From: CAYPHA01 sp964410215
GTDB taxonomy: Bacteria > Calditrichota > Calditrichia > Calditrichales > CAYPHA01
NCBI GenBank assembly: GCA_964410215.1
Contig: CAYPHA010000020.1
Span: 1 to 64,000 of the forward strand
Length of the DNA stretch: 64,000 bases
Direction of reading: 5' to 3'
Below the pieces are notes generated by a model that worked only from the letters and a program-made list of their open reading frames with translations, ran no database searches and was not told where the DNA came from. Positions 54,823 through 62,867 of the stretch are shown here, piece after piece (positions within the stretch are counted from its first letter, which is position 1; each line of letters begins with the position of its first letter). The position numbers and the translations under genes are program-made.

Positions 54823-56025
54823 TTAAGAGGTTACGGTATTATTTTCAACATCTGCATCGGTTTTTTCCGAACGTTTTGCCTTTGCTTTACGCTTACGGGC
54901 TTTTCCCTTCTCAATCTCTGCCGGCAGGAGTTTTTCTTCATAGGTTTTGAAATTCCCGCCGTTGATTTCATAGCGGTTCATAAGTTCAACCCAGCTATCC
55001 AGTTCAGTCCTTATAAAACGGATCGTACCCCTCTCGGAATCAAAATAGGACGGAATTTCATCGTTGAAAGCCCGCCTTGTCAGGTCAAACGGACGGTCAA
55101 ATCCCAGATAGCGCGAAGCCGTTGCTGCATTCCACATGTTATTTTCGTCTGAAGCAAGGTCCGGTAATTTAAAATCCCAATCGGTTTTCAGTTTCTCCTC
55201 AAGCCACTCCGGATTGTTTTTATGGATTTTATCGAGTATGGACTTATATCCTTTATGCTGCTTATAAGCCAGTTGGGCCATGCCAAAAAGAACAACATTG
55301 GAACCCGGATGTTTTTTCAGCATATCCTTAAAGACATCTTCTGCTTTCTTGAATTCTCCAAGATTCACATACGTAAGCGCCATCAGATTAAGACTTTCCG
55401 GGGTACCCTCGCTGTCTGCGTACTTCTGTAAAAAGGGGACCGATTCTTGTAGTTTTCCCAGTTTATTGAGGGCATAGGCCATATAGCGGTTACCCACCGG
55501 ATGATCAGGATCGATTGCCAGGGCATTCTTCAGATCTTCAATGGCATTGGTCCAGAGATCGCCGTTGATCTTGTTGATCCCGTGGTTAAGGTGTACAAAA
55601 AATTTGATTTCTGTAGGCAGAGGCTCAAATTCAAAATCATTATAATAAAAATCCAGGCTCCGGGTCGTTATCATGCGCGAGCGTCCCCGGCTCCTTTTAT
55701 TCTGATTGAATTCTTTCAATATTTTAGAAAGGAAAATGGTTATTTTTCGTTTGATTTCCGATTCATTGACCAGCAGAATACTCACCTGGGCCGGTTGAGC
55801 ATTTTCTTCATCCTGTATATGACGCAGGCCGACTTCCTTTGCTTTGTAAAAAATATTATTCATTATCTCGTTGGTCATGTTGGCCGGCGCCGCAATCCGC
55901 AGATCGACAAAACTGCGCTCGTATCCGCATTCTGCACAAAATGAATAGTTCAGTGTTATTTTGTTTTCGGTATAAGACCATTTTTTCAAATACGCTGACA
56001 GTAAATGTAAATTACACGTAATCAT
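54823..56025 (-). CDS. TPR protein with a C-terminal excisionase-like HTH domain
   Basis: 400 residues. N-terminal strand-rich region with FCAECGYERSFVDLRI (CxxC, possible metal site), then tetratricopeptide repeats at about 145-275 (WTNAIEDLKNALAIDPDHPV, TYVNLGEFKKAEDVFKDML). Residues about 296-350 look like a MerR/HTH_17 helix-turn-helix (WNAATASRYLGFDRPF, RGTIRFIRTELDSWVELM), and a Lys/Arg-rich tail follows. A DNA-binding protein assembled on a TPR scaffold is inferred. GGGAG precedes the start. Function unknown. Confidence 0.75.
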   Translation of the reverse strand: MITCNLHLLSAYLKKWSYTENKITLNYSFCAECGYERSFVDLRIAAPANMTNEIMNNIFYKAKEVGLRHIQDEENAQPAQVSILLVNESEIKRKITIFLSKILKEFNQNKRSRGRSRMITTRSLDFYYNDFEFEPLPTEIKFFVHLNHGINKINGDLWTNAIEDLKNALAIDPDHPVGNRYMAYALNKLGKLQESVPFLQKYADSEGTPESLNLMALTYVNLGEFKKAEDVFKDMLKKHPGSNVVLFGMAQLAYKQHKGYKSILDKIHKNNPEWLEEKLKTDWDFKLPDLASDENNMWNAATASRYLGFDRPFDLTRRAFNDEIPSYFDSERGTIRFIRTELDSWVELMNRYEINGGNFKTYEEKLLPAEIEKGKARKRKAKAKRSEKTDADVENNTVTS

Positions 56026-56353
56026 TGCAACTCCCTGTAGTACACTTCTTTTCAGTCCGTATCACCTTTACAGCGTTACTTCAACCATTGGATTGGATGA
56101 ACACACGATTTGTCAACCGCTTTTCATACCAAATGAGATTAAAGAAGAATAAATTGAAAATTAAAATATTTTGAAGGCTATGCCAGCACATTCAAAAGAA
56201 AGGCGAACGATAAGCTCTAATCGTCAAAATATAGCTATTACCGCCGTCCGTGTCAAGATGATTTTGGCTGACACCATACGGATTATTTACTATGATAACG
56301 ATTTCATGAAAATTAAGTTCCTTAAAATACTGCAGAGGTGATATGGATCAAAA
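56026..56353. other. Intergenic region without a gene
   Basis: About 330 AT-rich bases between the TPR gene start and the barrel gene end. No open frame, RNA gene or clear terminator was seen. Confidence 0.5.
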
Positions 56354-57853
56354 TCAATGAAAAAGATACTGCAGCTCCGCGGTAAAAAATGAACTGCGCA
56401 TGTCATTGTTATCGATATCAACATCCCGGTCATTATCATACGATCCCAATACATTTAAACGCACATTTTCCATGACAGGTACCTGCACATAGAGAAACAG
56501 TGTCCAGATCGACCGGGTGGAATAGAGACTGAGAGCTCTGCTCTCCTGGTTATCCGGATAGGTCCGCCGTGTGTGTGAAACCTCCATCGATAAAAAAATC
56601 TCCTTACCGCCACTGTAATTCACACCCAGACTGTAACCGTGTTCCCGGTAGTCCTGCTCCGTGATATACCTCTCGTTTAGTCCTCCCTTAAGCCGGTGAC
56701 TTCTGTTTTCATAAATAATGCCGGTTTTAACGTCCCAATCGCGGATATAATGGTTAATGAAGCCAAACCGGAATGTATGAAGCATGTAATCCGGATCCTG
56801 CTCTGTTTTTTCATTATACCACTTATAGTCAAACGCATAGTCCGTATCAATTTCCCAGTTTCTTCCCACCTGCATTTTCATGTAAATCCTGTTGAAGAAA
56901 GTCTTAGAACGGTTACTGAGCGAGCTGTCTGAAAGGACCAAATTGAAGACATTATCCCGGTACCCCATCCTTATATCATTTCTGATATGTGAACCCAGAA
57001 AACCGTTCAGACGAATCGTGCTGGTCTGTTCCCTGAAATCATTATGAAGATAATCGATACTTTCGTTTACATTAATATCATACGAAAGGCCTATACTCCT
57101 GTAACGATTTGCGTACTTCAGTTCCAGGTTACCCTGCTCCCTGAAGAAATCAGGTATGGTTTCCGAGGGGGAGCGGTAGCGTTTCAGACGTAGCAGGTTT
57201 TGTAGCCGGAACAACCAGTGCGCTGACATGTCCCAATACAGACTCCCGTCTGAATAGAGTTCAAAGTAGCCTAAATGTTCATATACCCTGTTATCATCAT
57301 AGATCATTCCGAATCGGTTATGCGTATTGATCATGCCGGCCGTAAAACGATGCACAATATTAAAATCCGTTTTGAGGTTTTCTTTGTCGTAACGCAAATC
57401 ACCGGTAACGTCGAACGCATTGCCCTGTATGCCGCCTGATAAAGGAATGCGCAAACGTGTGGCAATAAACGGTTTTTGAATTTCCTCCACCAGGATACTG
57501 TCATCTTCCAGGTTTTCGATCTCGAATTCCTGCCGGTTAAAGTCGACACCTGTTCCAAGGGTCCATTGTATAGGCCTGCTCTCTGTTGTGGCAGGCTCCG
57601 GGTCCGCCACTTCCATTACAGCCATTTGGCCCGCTTCCTCGATCATCATTTCGAGGAATATATTGGCTATTTCCGTGTCCCCTGCTTCTTTATAGGCTTT
57701 TGCAGAGTCCAGTAAAGATGTATCCTGTCCGCTCAATGCCGCCAGCAAACGGACTTCCCAAACCAGCAGGTCATAATCCTGCTCCGGCGTTTCCAATGAT
57801 AATACAATGCCCTTCATGAGGAACAGAAGGAAAAAGATCAGTCGGTACTTCAT
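56354..57853 (-). CDS. Outer-membrane beta-barrel-like protein coupled to the helical protein
   Basis: 499 residues from ATG 57853, which gives a normal signal peptide (MKYRLIFFLLFLMKGIVLS); GTG 57880 and ATG 57877 are in frame too and overlap the upstream stop. After a helical part (about 25-90) almost all of it is alternating aromatic/polar strands, such as IHRFTAG, YFELYSDGSLYWDMSAHWLF and RNDIRMGYRDNVFNL, ending AELQYLFH. This is the pattern of outer-membrane barrels of unknown cargo. Coupled to the gene upstream. No family recognised. Confidence 0.78.
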   Translation of the reverse strand: MKYRLIFFLLFLMKGIVLSLETPEQDYDLLVWEVRLLAALSGQDTSLLDSAKAYKEAGDTEIANIFLEMMIEEAGQMAVMEVADPEPATTESRPIQWTLGTGVDFNRQEFEIENLEDDSILVEEIQKPFIATRLRIPLSGGIQGNAFDVTGDLRYDKENLKTDFNIVHRFTAGMINTHNRFGMIYDDNRVYEHLGYFELYSDGSLYWDMSAHWLFRLQNLLRLKRYRSPSETIPDFFREQGNLELKYANRYRSIGLSYDINVNESIDYLHNDFREQTSTIRLNGFLGSHIRNDIRMGYRDNVFNLVLSDSSLSNRSKTFFNRIYMKMQVGRNWEIDTDYAFDYKWYNEKTEQDPDYMLHTFRFGFINHYIRDWDVKTGIIYENRSHRLKGGLNERYITEQDYREHGYSLGVNYSGGKEIFLSMEVSHTRRTYPDNQESRALSLYSTRSIWTLFLYVQVPVMENVRLNVLGSYDNDRDVDIDNNDMRSSFFTAELQYLFH

Positions 57854-57876
57854 AGACCGGATTCCCGTTCCTGTCA

Positions 57877-59376
57877 TCACATGGAATCGTTTAGAATAGT
57901 ATCCAGTTGATTCTGAATCAGTTCGGCGAGTTCATTTGCCAGATGCACTTTATCTGACAGCATGAGTTCCCGGGCACGAATATACAACGTTTGCAGCAGC
58001 TCGAGGCGGATACGGCTTTCTTCTGTCAACTGATCATTTTGGCGAAGACGCAACAGCACGTCCCCTGTATGTTTCAGTTTCTGCACTGTTTCATCCGCAC
58101 GTATCACCTTTTCGTCTGCATCCCTCATAAGCCGGTCCAGACGATTCATGAGGTGCAGACAAAGGCGTGTCTTGTGATAAGCGCGCAGCGGTCTGTTCGA
58201 TTCATTATCGTTACGCGCTTCCTCCAGGAGGCCGGCGGCTTCCTGATGCAGGGTAAGCAGATCCGGATTGTCCATTTCCCTGAGCTTCTGTTCCTGCAAT
58301 TTCAGAATCCTTTGTAATTCGTCGTGTCTCTGGTCAAGATTCTCACGGCCTGGATCGGTTTCACCGGATTCATAGCGCATCGCCTTTGTGGTAAGGCGCT
58401 GGGCCAGGTTCATGCGCTGCCGGGCCATATGATACGCCTCTTCAGAAAGAGCTTTCTCTGCTTCGGTATATACCTCTTTCGCCCTGTTCAGCAACCGGAC
58501 AGCCTGCGCGGGAACATCCCCTCCCAGGCTGTTTTCTACCACATCGATATAGCGTTTCAGGGAATACAGATTTTCCTGTAGACGTGTTTTCTGGTCCGCC
58601 TTGCCCGATCGTTGTAAATCGATCGCCCGGTATAAAAAGCGTTCACCGATCGCCAGTTGCCGGAGCGCGCGGATCGGATCATTCTGATCATAAAAGCGCT
58701 GCGCCCTTTCCAGATACTGCCGGACTTTATCCATGAGGCCGTTCACCTCGGGTTCCCCCTGTTCACCTTCACGCAGGGTATTCAGGAGTGTATACATGTC
58801 GCGGATTTTATCCTCAAATGCGTCCCGGCCGTTATCCATATTACCTTCTCCGGCGATACGTCCCGCTTTCGCGGCAAAGTAGCGGGAAATACGATAGTAA
58901 TTCTGTGCCTGGAGATAGTCCCCATCCCGCAACGCATGGTCGAGCTGTTCCTGATAGGCCCGCGCTTTCGTGATAAAATAGCGTCCGTCTTCACTGTTCG
59001 TTTTATGAATATGTAATTCCGCCTCCCGTATAAGATTTTCCAGATCGGCCAGATATCCGGCAGCTGGTTTGAAAAGCAGAATTCGTGCCGCGCGGTTTGC
59101 CAGCGCAACGGCTTTCAGCAGAGCCCTTCGGGCACGAAGGAGTCCCGCTGGTGTACGGTTTAATTCTGACAGGGCTTCATTATACTGCGTATAAGCATTA
59201 TTGATAAAATTGAGTGCTTCATCATTCTGATAACGGATGGCAAGGGCGCGTATTTCGCTCAGTTTATTGTTCAGCTGTTCCAAACGGTCACGGACATTCC
59301 TGTATTGTGTATCCTGACCGGCAGTTATTTCAACAAACATCAACAGTATTACGGAAAGGTATAGTATTCGTTTCAT
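57877..59376 (-). CDS. Periplasmic helical repeat protein, unknown function
   Basis: 499 residues with signal peptide (MKRILYLSVILLMFVEITAG). The rest is almost entirely helical: repeated helix pairs of 30-40 residues such as DAFEDKIRDMYTLLNTLREG, KVRQYLERAQRFYDQNDPIR and AVRLLNRAKEVYTEAEKALS, TPR/SEL-like or coiled-coil in feel. No catalytic motif. The stop codon (TGATG) touches the barrel gene. It may be the periplasmic partner of that barrel. Confidence 0.75.
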   Translation of the reverse strand: MKRILYLSVILLMFVEITAGQDTQYRNVRDRLEQLNNKLSEIRALAIRYQNDEALNFINNAYTQYNEALSELNRTPAGLLRARRALLKAVALANRAARILLFKPAAGYLADLENLIREAELHIHKTNSEDGRYFITKARAYQEQLDHALRDGDYLQAQNYYRISRYFAAKAGRIAGEGNMDNGRDAFEDKIRDMYTLLNTLREGEQGEPEVNGLMDKVRQYLERAQRFYDQNDPIRALRQLAIGERFLYRAIDLQRSGKADQKTRLQENLYSLKRYIDVVENSLGGDVPAQAVRLLNRAKEVYTEAEKALSEEAYHMARQRMNLAQRLTTKAMRYESGETDPGRENLDQRHDELQRILKLQEQKLREMDNPDLLTLHQEAAGLLEEARNDNESNRPLRAYHKTRLCLHLMNRLDRLMRDADEKVIRADETVQKLKHTGDVLLRLRQNDQLTEESRIRLELLQTLYIRARELMLSDKVHLANELAELIQNQLDTILNDSM

Positions 59377-59502
59377 TGTTCGGGTACCATTTTAATGAAC
59401 CGCTCACCCGGGTTTATTTTACATAAGCACTGCTTAAGATTCAATACGCAGAAACGGCAAATGGCGCACCACCGGTACGCCATCCGCCATCATCATTATT
59501 CT

Positions 59503-60483
59503 TTAAAAGGGGGTGACCCGGTATGCCGTGGACCATGTATTCGAATTATAGGGGTAGGCCCCTTCATCAGTGCTCAGAATCGTGCCGTTATCGATAACAT
59601 CGATGACAGCGTGATGGTAACCACGGAACTGCATGATCGTCCAGTCACCTTCGTACACATTGTCACCATTACGATCCCTGCCGGCCCAGTGCATCACCGA
59701 CCTGCCATGGTGGCCGCGACGGTTACGTCCGTAATGCAGACGGACGATTTCCGTAGCTTGTGTTCCCTCAGGGAAAAACATCGGATCAGCGGATGAATTC
59801 CGGACTGTAACTTTCAGACGTACGGTACTCCAGCGTGGAAATGTGAATACGGACAACCCATCCAGTTCAAAAGCCAGGGGATCCGTGATGACGATGCTAT
59901 CCTGATCGGAAGGATATACGACCATTTTAACTATTTGAACTGAATTGTTCTCGGACACACCTTCTGCCATCGAGATATTTCTGATTCTCCAGTTCAGGCG
60001 GGGATCCTGACGATCCCTGAATTTCCATAATTTCACGACCCGGTCAATATCGTGGACCATCGGTTTTTCATGACGGATAAATTGCAGGGTATCCTTGCTG
60101 CTGTCTGCGATGAATGCGACAAATTTACCCTCCAGCCGTGTGTGAATATACGCCGTTGCCGTTGAGTCCGTGTCATACACAATCTCAACCGACCGTTCAG
60201 TAGGCCTTGTTGCAATTCTTCCGAAACGGCGATGCGGGTTATGTACCTTACCGAGAGATTCGCTGCCAATCCAGTTCGGCTCATCACCGAAATTGTCCTC
60301 CGATTGATCATCCAGCGCATCAAAAAAAAGATCTGCACTGTCAGACTCCAGAACTTCCATAATCCCTTCATCGTTGACACGCATATCGGTGCTCTCATTG
60401 CCATCGGTAAGACTTTCCGAATCTTCACAACTGACAAAAACCATAAGACTCAACATAACGATTCCAAAAAATAAACGCTTCAT
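59503..60483 (-). CDS. Lipoprotein of unknown function
   Basis: 326 residues from the ATG at 60483 with GGAGG upstream; an earlier in-frame ATG at 60498 overlaps the same site. Lipobox FVSC. An acidic linker (residues about 25-70) leads to beta-rich sequence with WKFRDRQDPRLNWRIRNIS, FTFPRWSTVRLKVTVRNSSAD and a GDWTIMQFRGYHHAVIDVID segment; final YRVTPF. Glycan- or calcium-binding is possible but nothing is recognised. Confidence 0.72.
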   Translation of the reverse strand: MKRLFFGIVMLSLMVFVSCEDSESLTDGNESTDMRVNDEGIMEVLESDSADLFFDALDDQSEDNFGDEPNWIGSESLGKVHNPHRRFGRIATRPTERSVEIVYDTDSTATAYIHTRLEGKFVAFIADSSKDTLQFIRHEKPMVHDIDRVVKLWKFRDRQDPRLNWRIRNISMAEGVSENNSVQIVKMVVYPSDQDSIVITDPLAFELDGLSVFTFPRWSTVRLKVTVRNSSADPMFFPEGTQATEIVRLHYGRNRRGHHGRSVMHWAGRDRNGDNVYEGDWTIMQFRGYHHAVIDVIDNGTILSTDEGAYPYNSNTWSTAYRVTPF

Positions 60484-60616
60484 GACATTAACCTCCATAT
60501 TGGTTCAGATTTGTGGATGATTAACCGGGCCCGGGTATCGATCCATGACATTCAATGATCTACGATGATGATTAATACAACTACTGTGCCAAGAGTGAAT
60601 AAATACAAAATACACC

Positions 60617-60710
60617 GTACAAAATACAAAATGGGGTGCTATTTACAGCATGTGGTGTACGGTATGGTACGATTAAGTGTACGATTTGGTACAGTTGTGC
60701 GCACAGGTAC
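60617..60710. repeat. Cluster of GTAC motifs downstream of the NrnA-like gene
   Basis: GTAC occurs at 60617, 60657, 60667, 60679, 60689 and 60707; the middle four are 10-12 bases apart. A ten-base palindrome TGTGCGCACA lies at 60696-60705. Upstream are also ACAAAATACA direct repeats (60600-60630). Possible protein-binding sites or a decayed repeat. Confidence 0.35.
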
Positions 60711-60716
60711 GCTTTA

Positions 60717-61718
60717 TTAGAGTTGTTTTTGTATTTCGGAAAGTATTTGGGGAAGAATGGTATCCTTGGTCCCCTCCAGGCGGCAGCCGGCTGCGCGGGA
60801 ATGCCCCCCGCCATTGAAGGCTTTTGCCACGGCATTGACATCAATATGGCATTTGGAACGAAAACTGACTTTATGAAAACCGGGTTTGACCTCCCGTATA
60901 AATAAACCGACTTTTCCGCCTTTGATGGCGACACTGTAATTGGCAAGCTCTTCGATTTCGCTCTGGTTATTACCGCTGAGATCTTCATAACCGAGATATA
61001 CGACATTAACGAGTCCATCAAGATGACTTTCCAGAGAATACAGTCCTTTCCCGATCGTTTTAAGGGCGTTGAAGCTGTTTTCGAAGAAAATATCATTCGT
61101 CACCTGATCCGGTTGTACACCAATTTCTACCATCCGGGCACAGATGGCCAGGTCCCGGGCCCGGGTATTGGAAAAGGACAGGCGTCCCGTATCATAGACG
61201 ATTCCCGTATAGAGTGCTTTAGCCAGTTCCAGATCGATATCAATACCGGATACCTCAATGATTTCATATACCATGGCCGTCGTGGAGGAGGCCTCCTCAT
61301 CGACCCAGTCATACGGTCCGAAGACATCCTCAACAGGATGATGGTCAATTTTCAGACAGTGGGCGGCATCCGGCAGAAGCCTGGAAACATCTCCCAGACG
61401 TTTATACCCCGGTACATCCAGAATAATGGCGCTTTCGACTACCCCTTTTGGCAGGTATGTTCGCAGGTCGGGTTCTTTTTCAAAAGGAAGAATATGGTTC
61501 CAGTTTTTCAAATAGCTGTAGCGGGAGTCCACTTCCTGGTCGTGAAATACCATCACATGGTTTTTGCCCAGCTTCTCGAGCAGAAGGGCCGTCGCAAGCA
61601 CGGAAGCGATCGCATCACCGTCCGCATTGATATGGGCCGACAATAAAAAATTATCATGTTCCTCTATAAACCGGAAAAGGCGCTCTGCTATTTGCTTTTT
61701 ATCTGGTAGTGGATCCAA
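60717..61718 (-). CDS. DHH/DHHA1 phosphoesterase (NrnA-like oligoribonuclease/pAp phosphatase)
   Basis: 333 residues; starts with TTG at 61718, with GGAGAG seven bases upstream. DHH domain: SAHINADGDAIAS, ILDVPGYKRLG, KIDHHPVED and the DTGRLSFSNT segment; C-terminal DHHA1 domain with FNGGGHSRAAG. It degrades short RNA, including dinucleotides such as pGpG, and removes 3' phosphate from pAp. In a cell with a GGDEF/EAL protein this could clear pGpG. Manganese enzyme, cytoplasmic. Confidence 0.93.
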   Translation of the reverse strand: MDPLPDKKQIAERLFRFIEEHDNFLLSAHINADGDAIASVLATALLLEKLGKNHVMVFHDQEVDSRYSYLKNWNHILPFEKEPDLRTYLPKGVVESAIILDVPGYKRLGDVSRLLPDAAHCLKIDHHPVEDVFGPYDWVDEEASSTTAMVYEIIEVSGIDIDLELAKALYTGIVYDTGRLSFSNTRARDLAICARMVEIGVQPDQVTNDIFFENSFNALKTIGKGLYSLESHLDGLVNVVYLGYEDLSGNNQSEIEELANYSVAIKGGKVGLFIREVKPGFHKVSFRSKCHIDVNAVAKAFNGGGHSRAAGCRLEGTKDTILPQILSEIQKQL

Positions 61719-61800
61719 TTTCGCTCTCCAAAAATAGCCTTCAATATAACAAAGACAAATCTAAGATAAAAATATTTTTTGGAGAAAAGAATTGAGGGTT

Positions 61801-61907
61801 CAGGATTTCAGATCATCAACCCTCCCCCATCCCCTCCCTGCAGGCAGGGAGGGGTGTGTCCCGGCTTGCCGGGACACAGGGTGGGTCGAAATCCTGTATC
61901 CTGAAAT
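61801..61907. repeat. Compound palindromic element (REP-like)
   Basis: CCCCTCCCTG-cagg-CAGGGAGGGG (61831-61854) and GTGTCCCGG-cttg-CCGGGACAC (61856-61877) stand side by side. Both are enclosed by CAGGATTTC (61801-61809) and GAAATCCTG (61888-61896); CTGAAAT at 61901-61907 offers a rival partner for ATTTCAG. The layout is that of a mobile or repetitive palindrome inserted between two genes. Only one copy is in the window. Confidence 0.65.
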
Positions 61908-61920
61908 GATCTTTGTCTGT

Positions 61921-62481
61921 CTATTCAAATTCCTTCCCTGTTACTTTCAGGTAAGCAAATTGGAAGGTATAGATAACGACCAGGGACCAGCCGGCACCGA
62001 TCAGTCCGCCCACCAGAATATCGAATGGATAGTGCACACCGATGGCCACCCGGGAATAGGCGACCAGTGTCGCCAGCGAAAAACACAGCCAGCGGTAACG
62101 CCGGTAGTAAAAAGCAAAAAGGGTCCCGACCGCGAAAAAATTAGCGGCATGAGCCGAGGGCATGGACCAGGATGACTTTTTATTGACCAGCAGATGGGCA
62201 CCTTCCACCACATTACAGGGCCGGATACGCTGGAAATACGGTTTCATTAGGGATGCCGCCGTCTGGTCGGACAGGGTGACCACAATGATGGCCATGAGAA
62301 CGACCCAGCGCCCTTTGGCGCCGCCCTTCCAGAGCAGCCCGACAACCAGAACCGCCCAGACCGGATACCAGGTCTGTTTCAGGGTTATGATGGGCATCAG
62401 CCAGTCAAACACCGGATTGGCCAGGCCGACATTTAATATAAGAAAGAGTTGTGTATCAAGGCTGTTTAACAAATCAAGCAT
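61921..62481 (-). CDS. PAP2-family membrane phosphatase
   Basis: 186 residues with five or six membrane helices. The three phosphatase motifs are present: KPYFQRIRP (KxxxxxxRP), WSMPSAHAANF (PSxH) and YSRVAIGVHYPFDI (SRxxxxxHxxxD). It removes phosphate from lipid phosphates such as undecaprenyl diphosphate or phosphatidate; which is not visible. GAGAA precedes the start. Confidence 0.92.
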   Translation of the reverse strand: MLDLLNSLDTQLFLILNVGLANPVFDWLMPIITLKQTWYPVWAVLVVGLLWKGGAKGRWVVLMAIIVVTLSDQTAASLMKPYFQRIRPCNVVEGAHLLVNKKSSWSMPSAHAANFFAVGTLFAFYYRRYRWLCFSLATLVAYSRVAIGVHYPFDILVGGLIGAGWSLVVIYTFQFAYLKVTGKEFE

Positions 62482-62867
62482 TATAATTCTCTGTTAATAA
62501 ATAAGTAACATAAGTGTGCATAACATACGTATGCTTCAAATTCCTTAGACTGTGGAAGTATTTTTGATCTGAACAATGTCTTTTCTTTTTTAATGGGTGT
62601 ACCTGGTGAACTGAATTTAGAAAAGATATGGTTATTTTAAAAATAAAATCATTTCTTTATTTTCACAAAATTACGGACCTAATTAATATCTCAAGGGATA
62701 AAAAACTTGATTCTGATAAAAATCAAAATATATTTACGTAAACCGGTTAAGGTTAGATAGACGCTGCTGAGATACATCTCATCAATGACTAACCGGATCA
62801 ATAACCCTTTGGATCATGATTAAAAACTATCCTGTGATCATAAAAACATAAATATGGAATCATTCAT
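62482..62867. other. AT-rich upstream region of the fucosidase gene
   Basis: No gene. TGAGAT-ac-ATCTCA at 62768-62781 is a perfect 12-base palindrome about 90 bases before the start codon, and GATCA recurs three times between it and the gene (62800, 62813, 62836). It may contain the regulatory sites of the fucosidase gene. Confidence 0.4.

Noticed and set aside
59449..59500. Sigma-54-like TGGTGC-N5-TTGC on the minus strand before the helical protein gene
   Set aside because: Two mismatches in the -24 element; the similarity overlaps a weak hairpin after the lipoprotein gene and is not convincing.
60600..60716. Possible CRISPR-like repeat array
   Set aside because: The repeated word is only four bases, with uneven spacing and no spacers of constant size.
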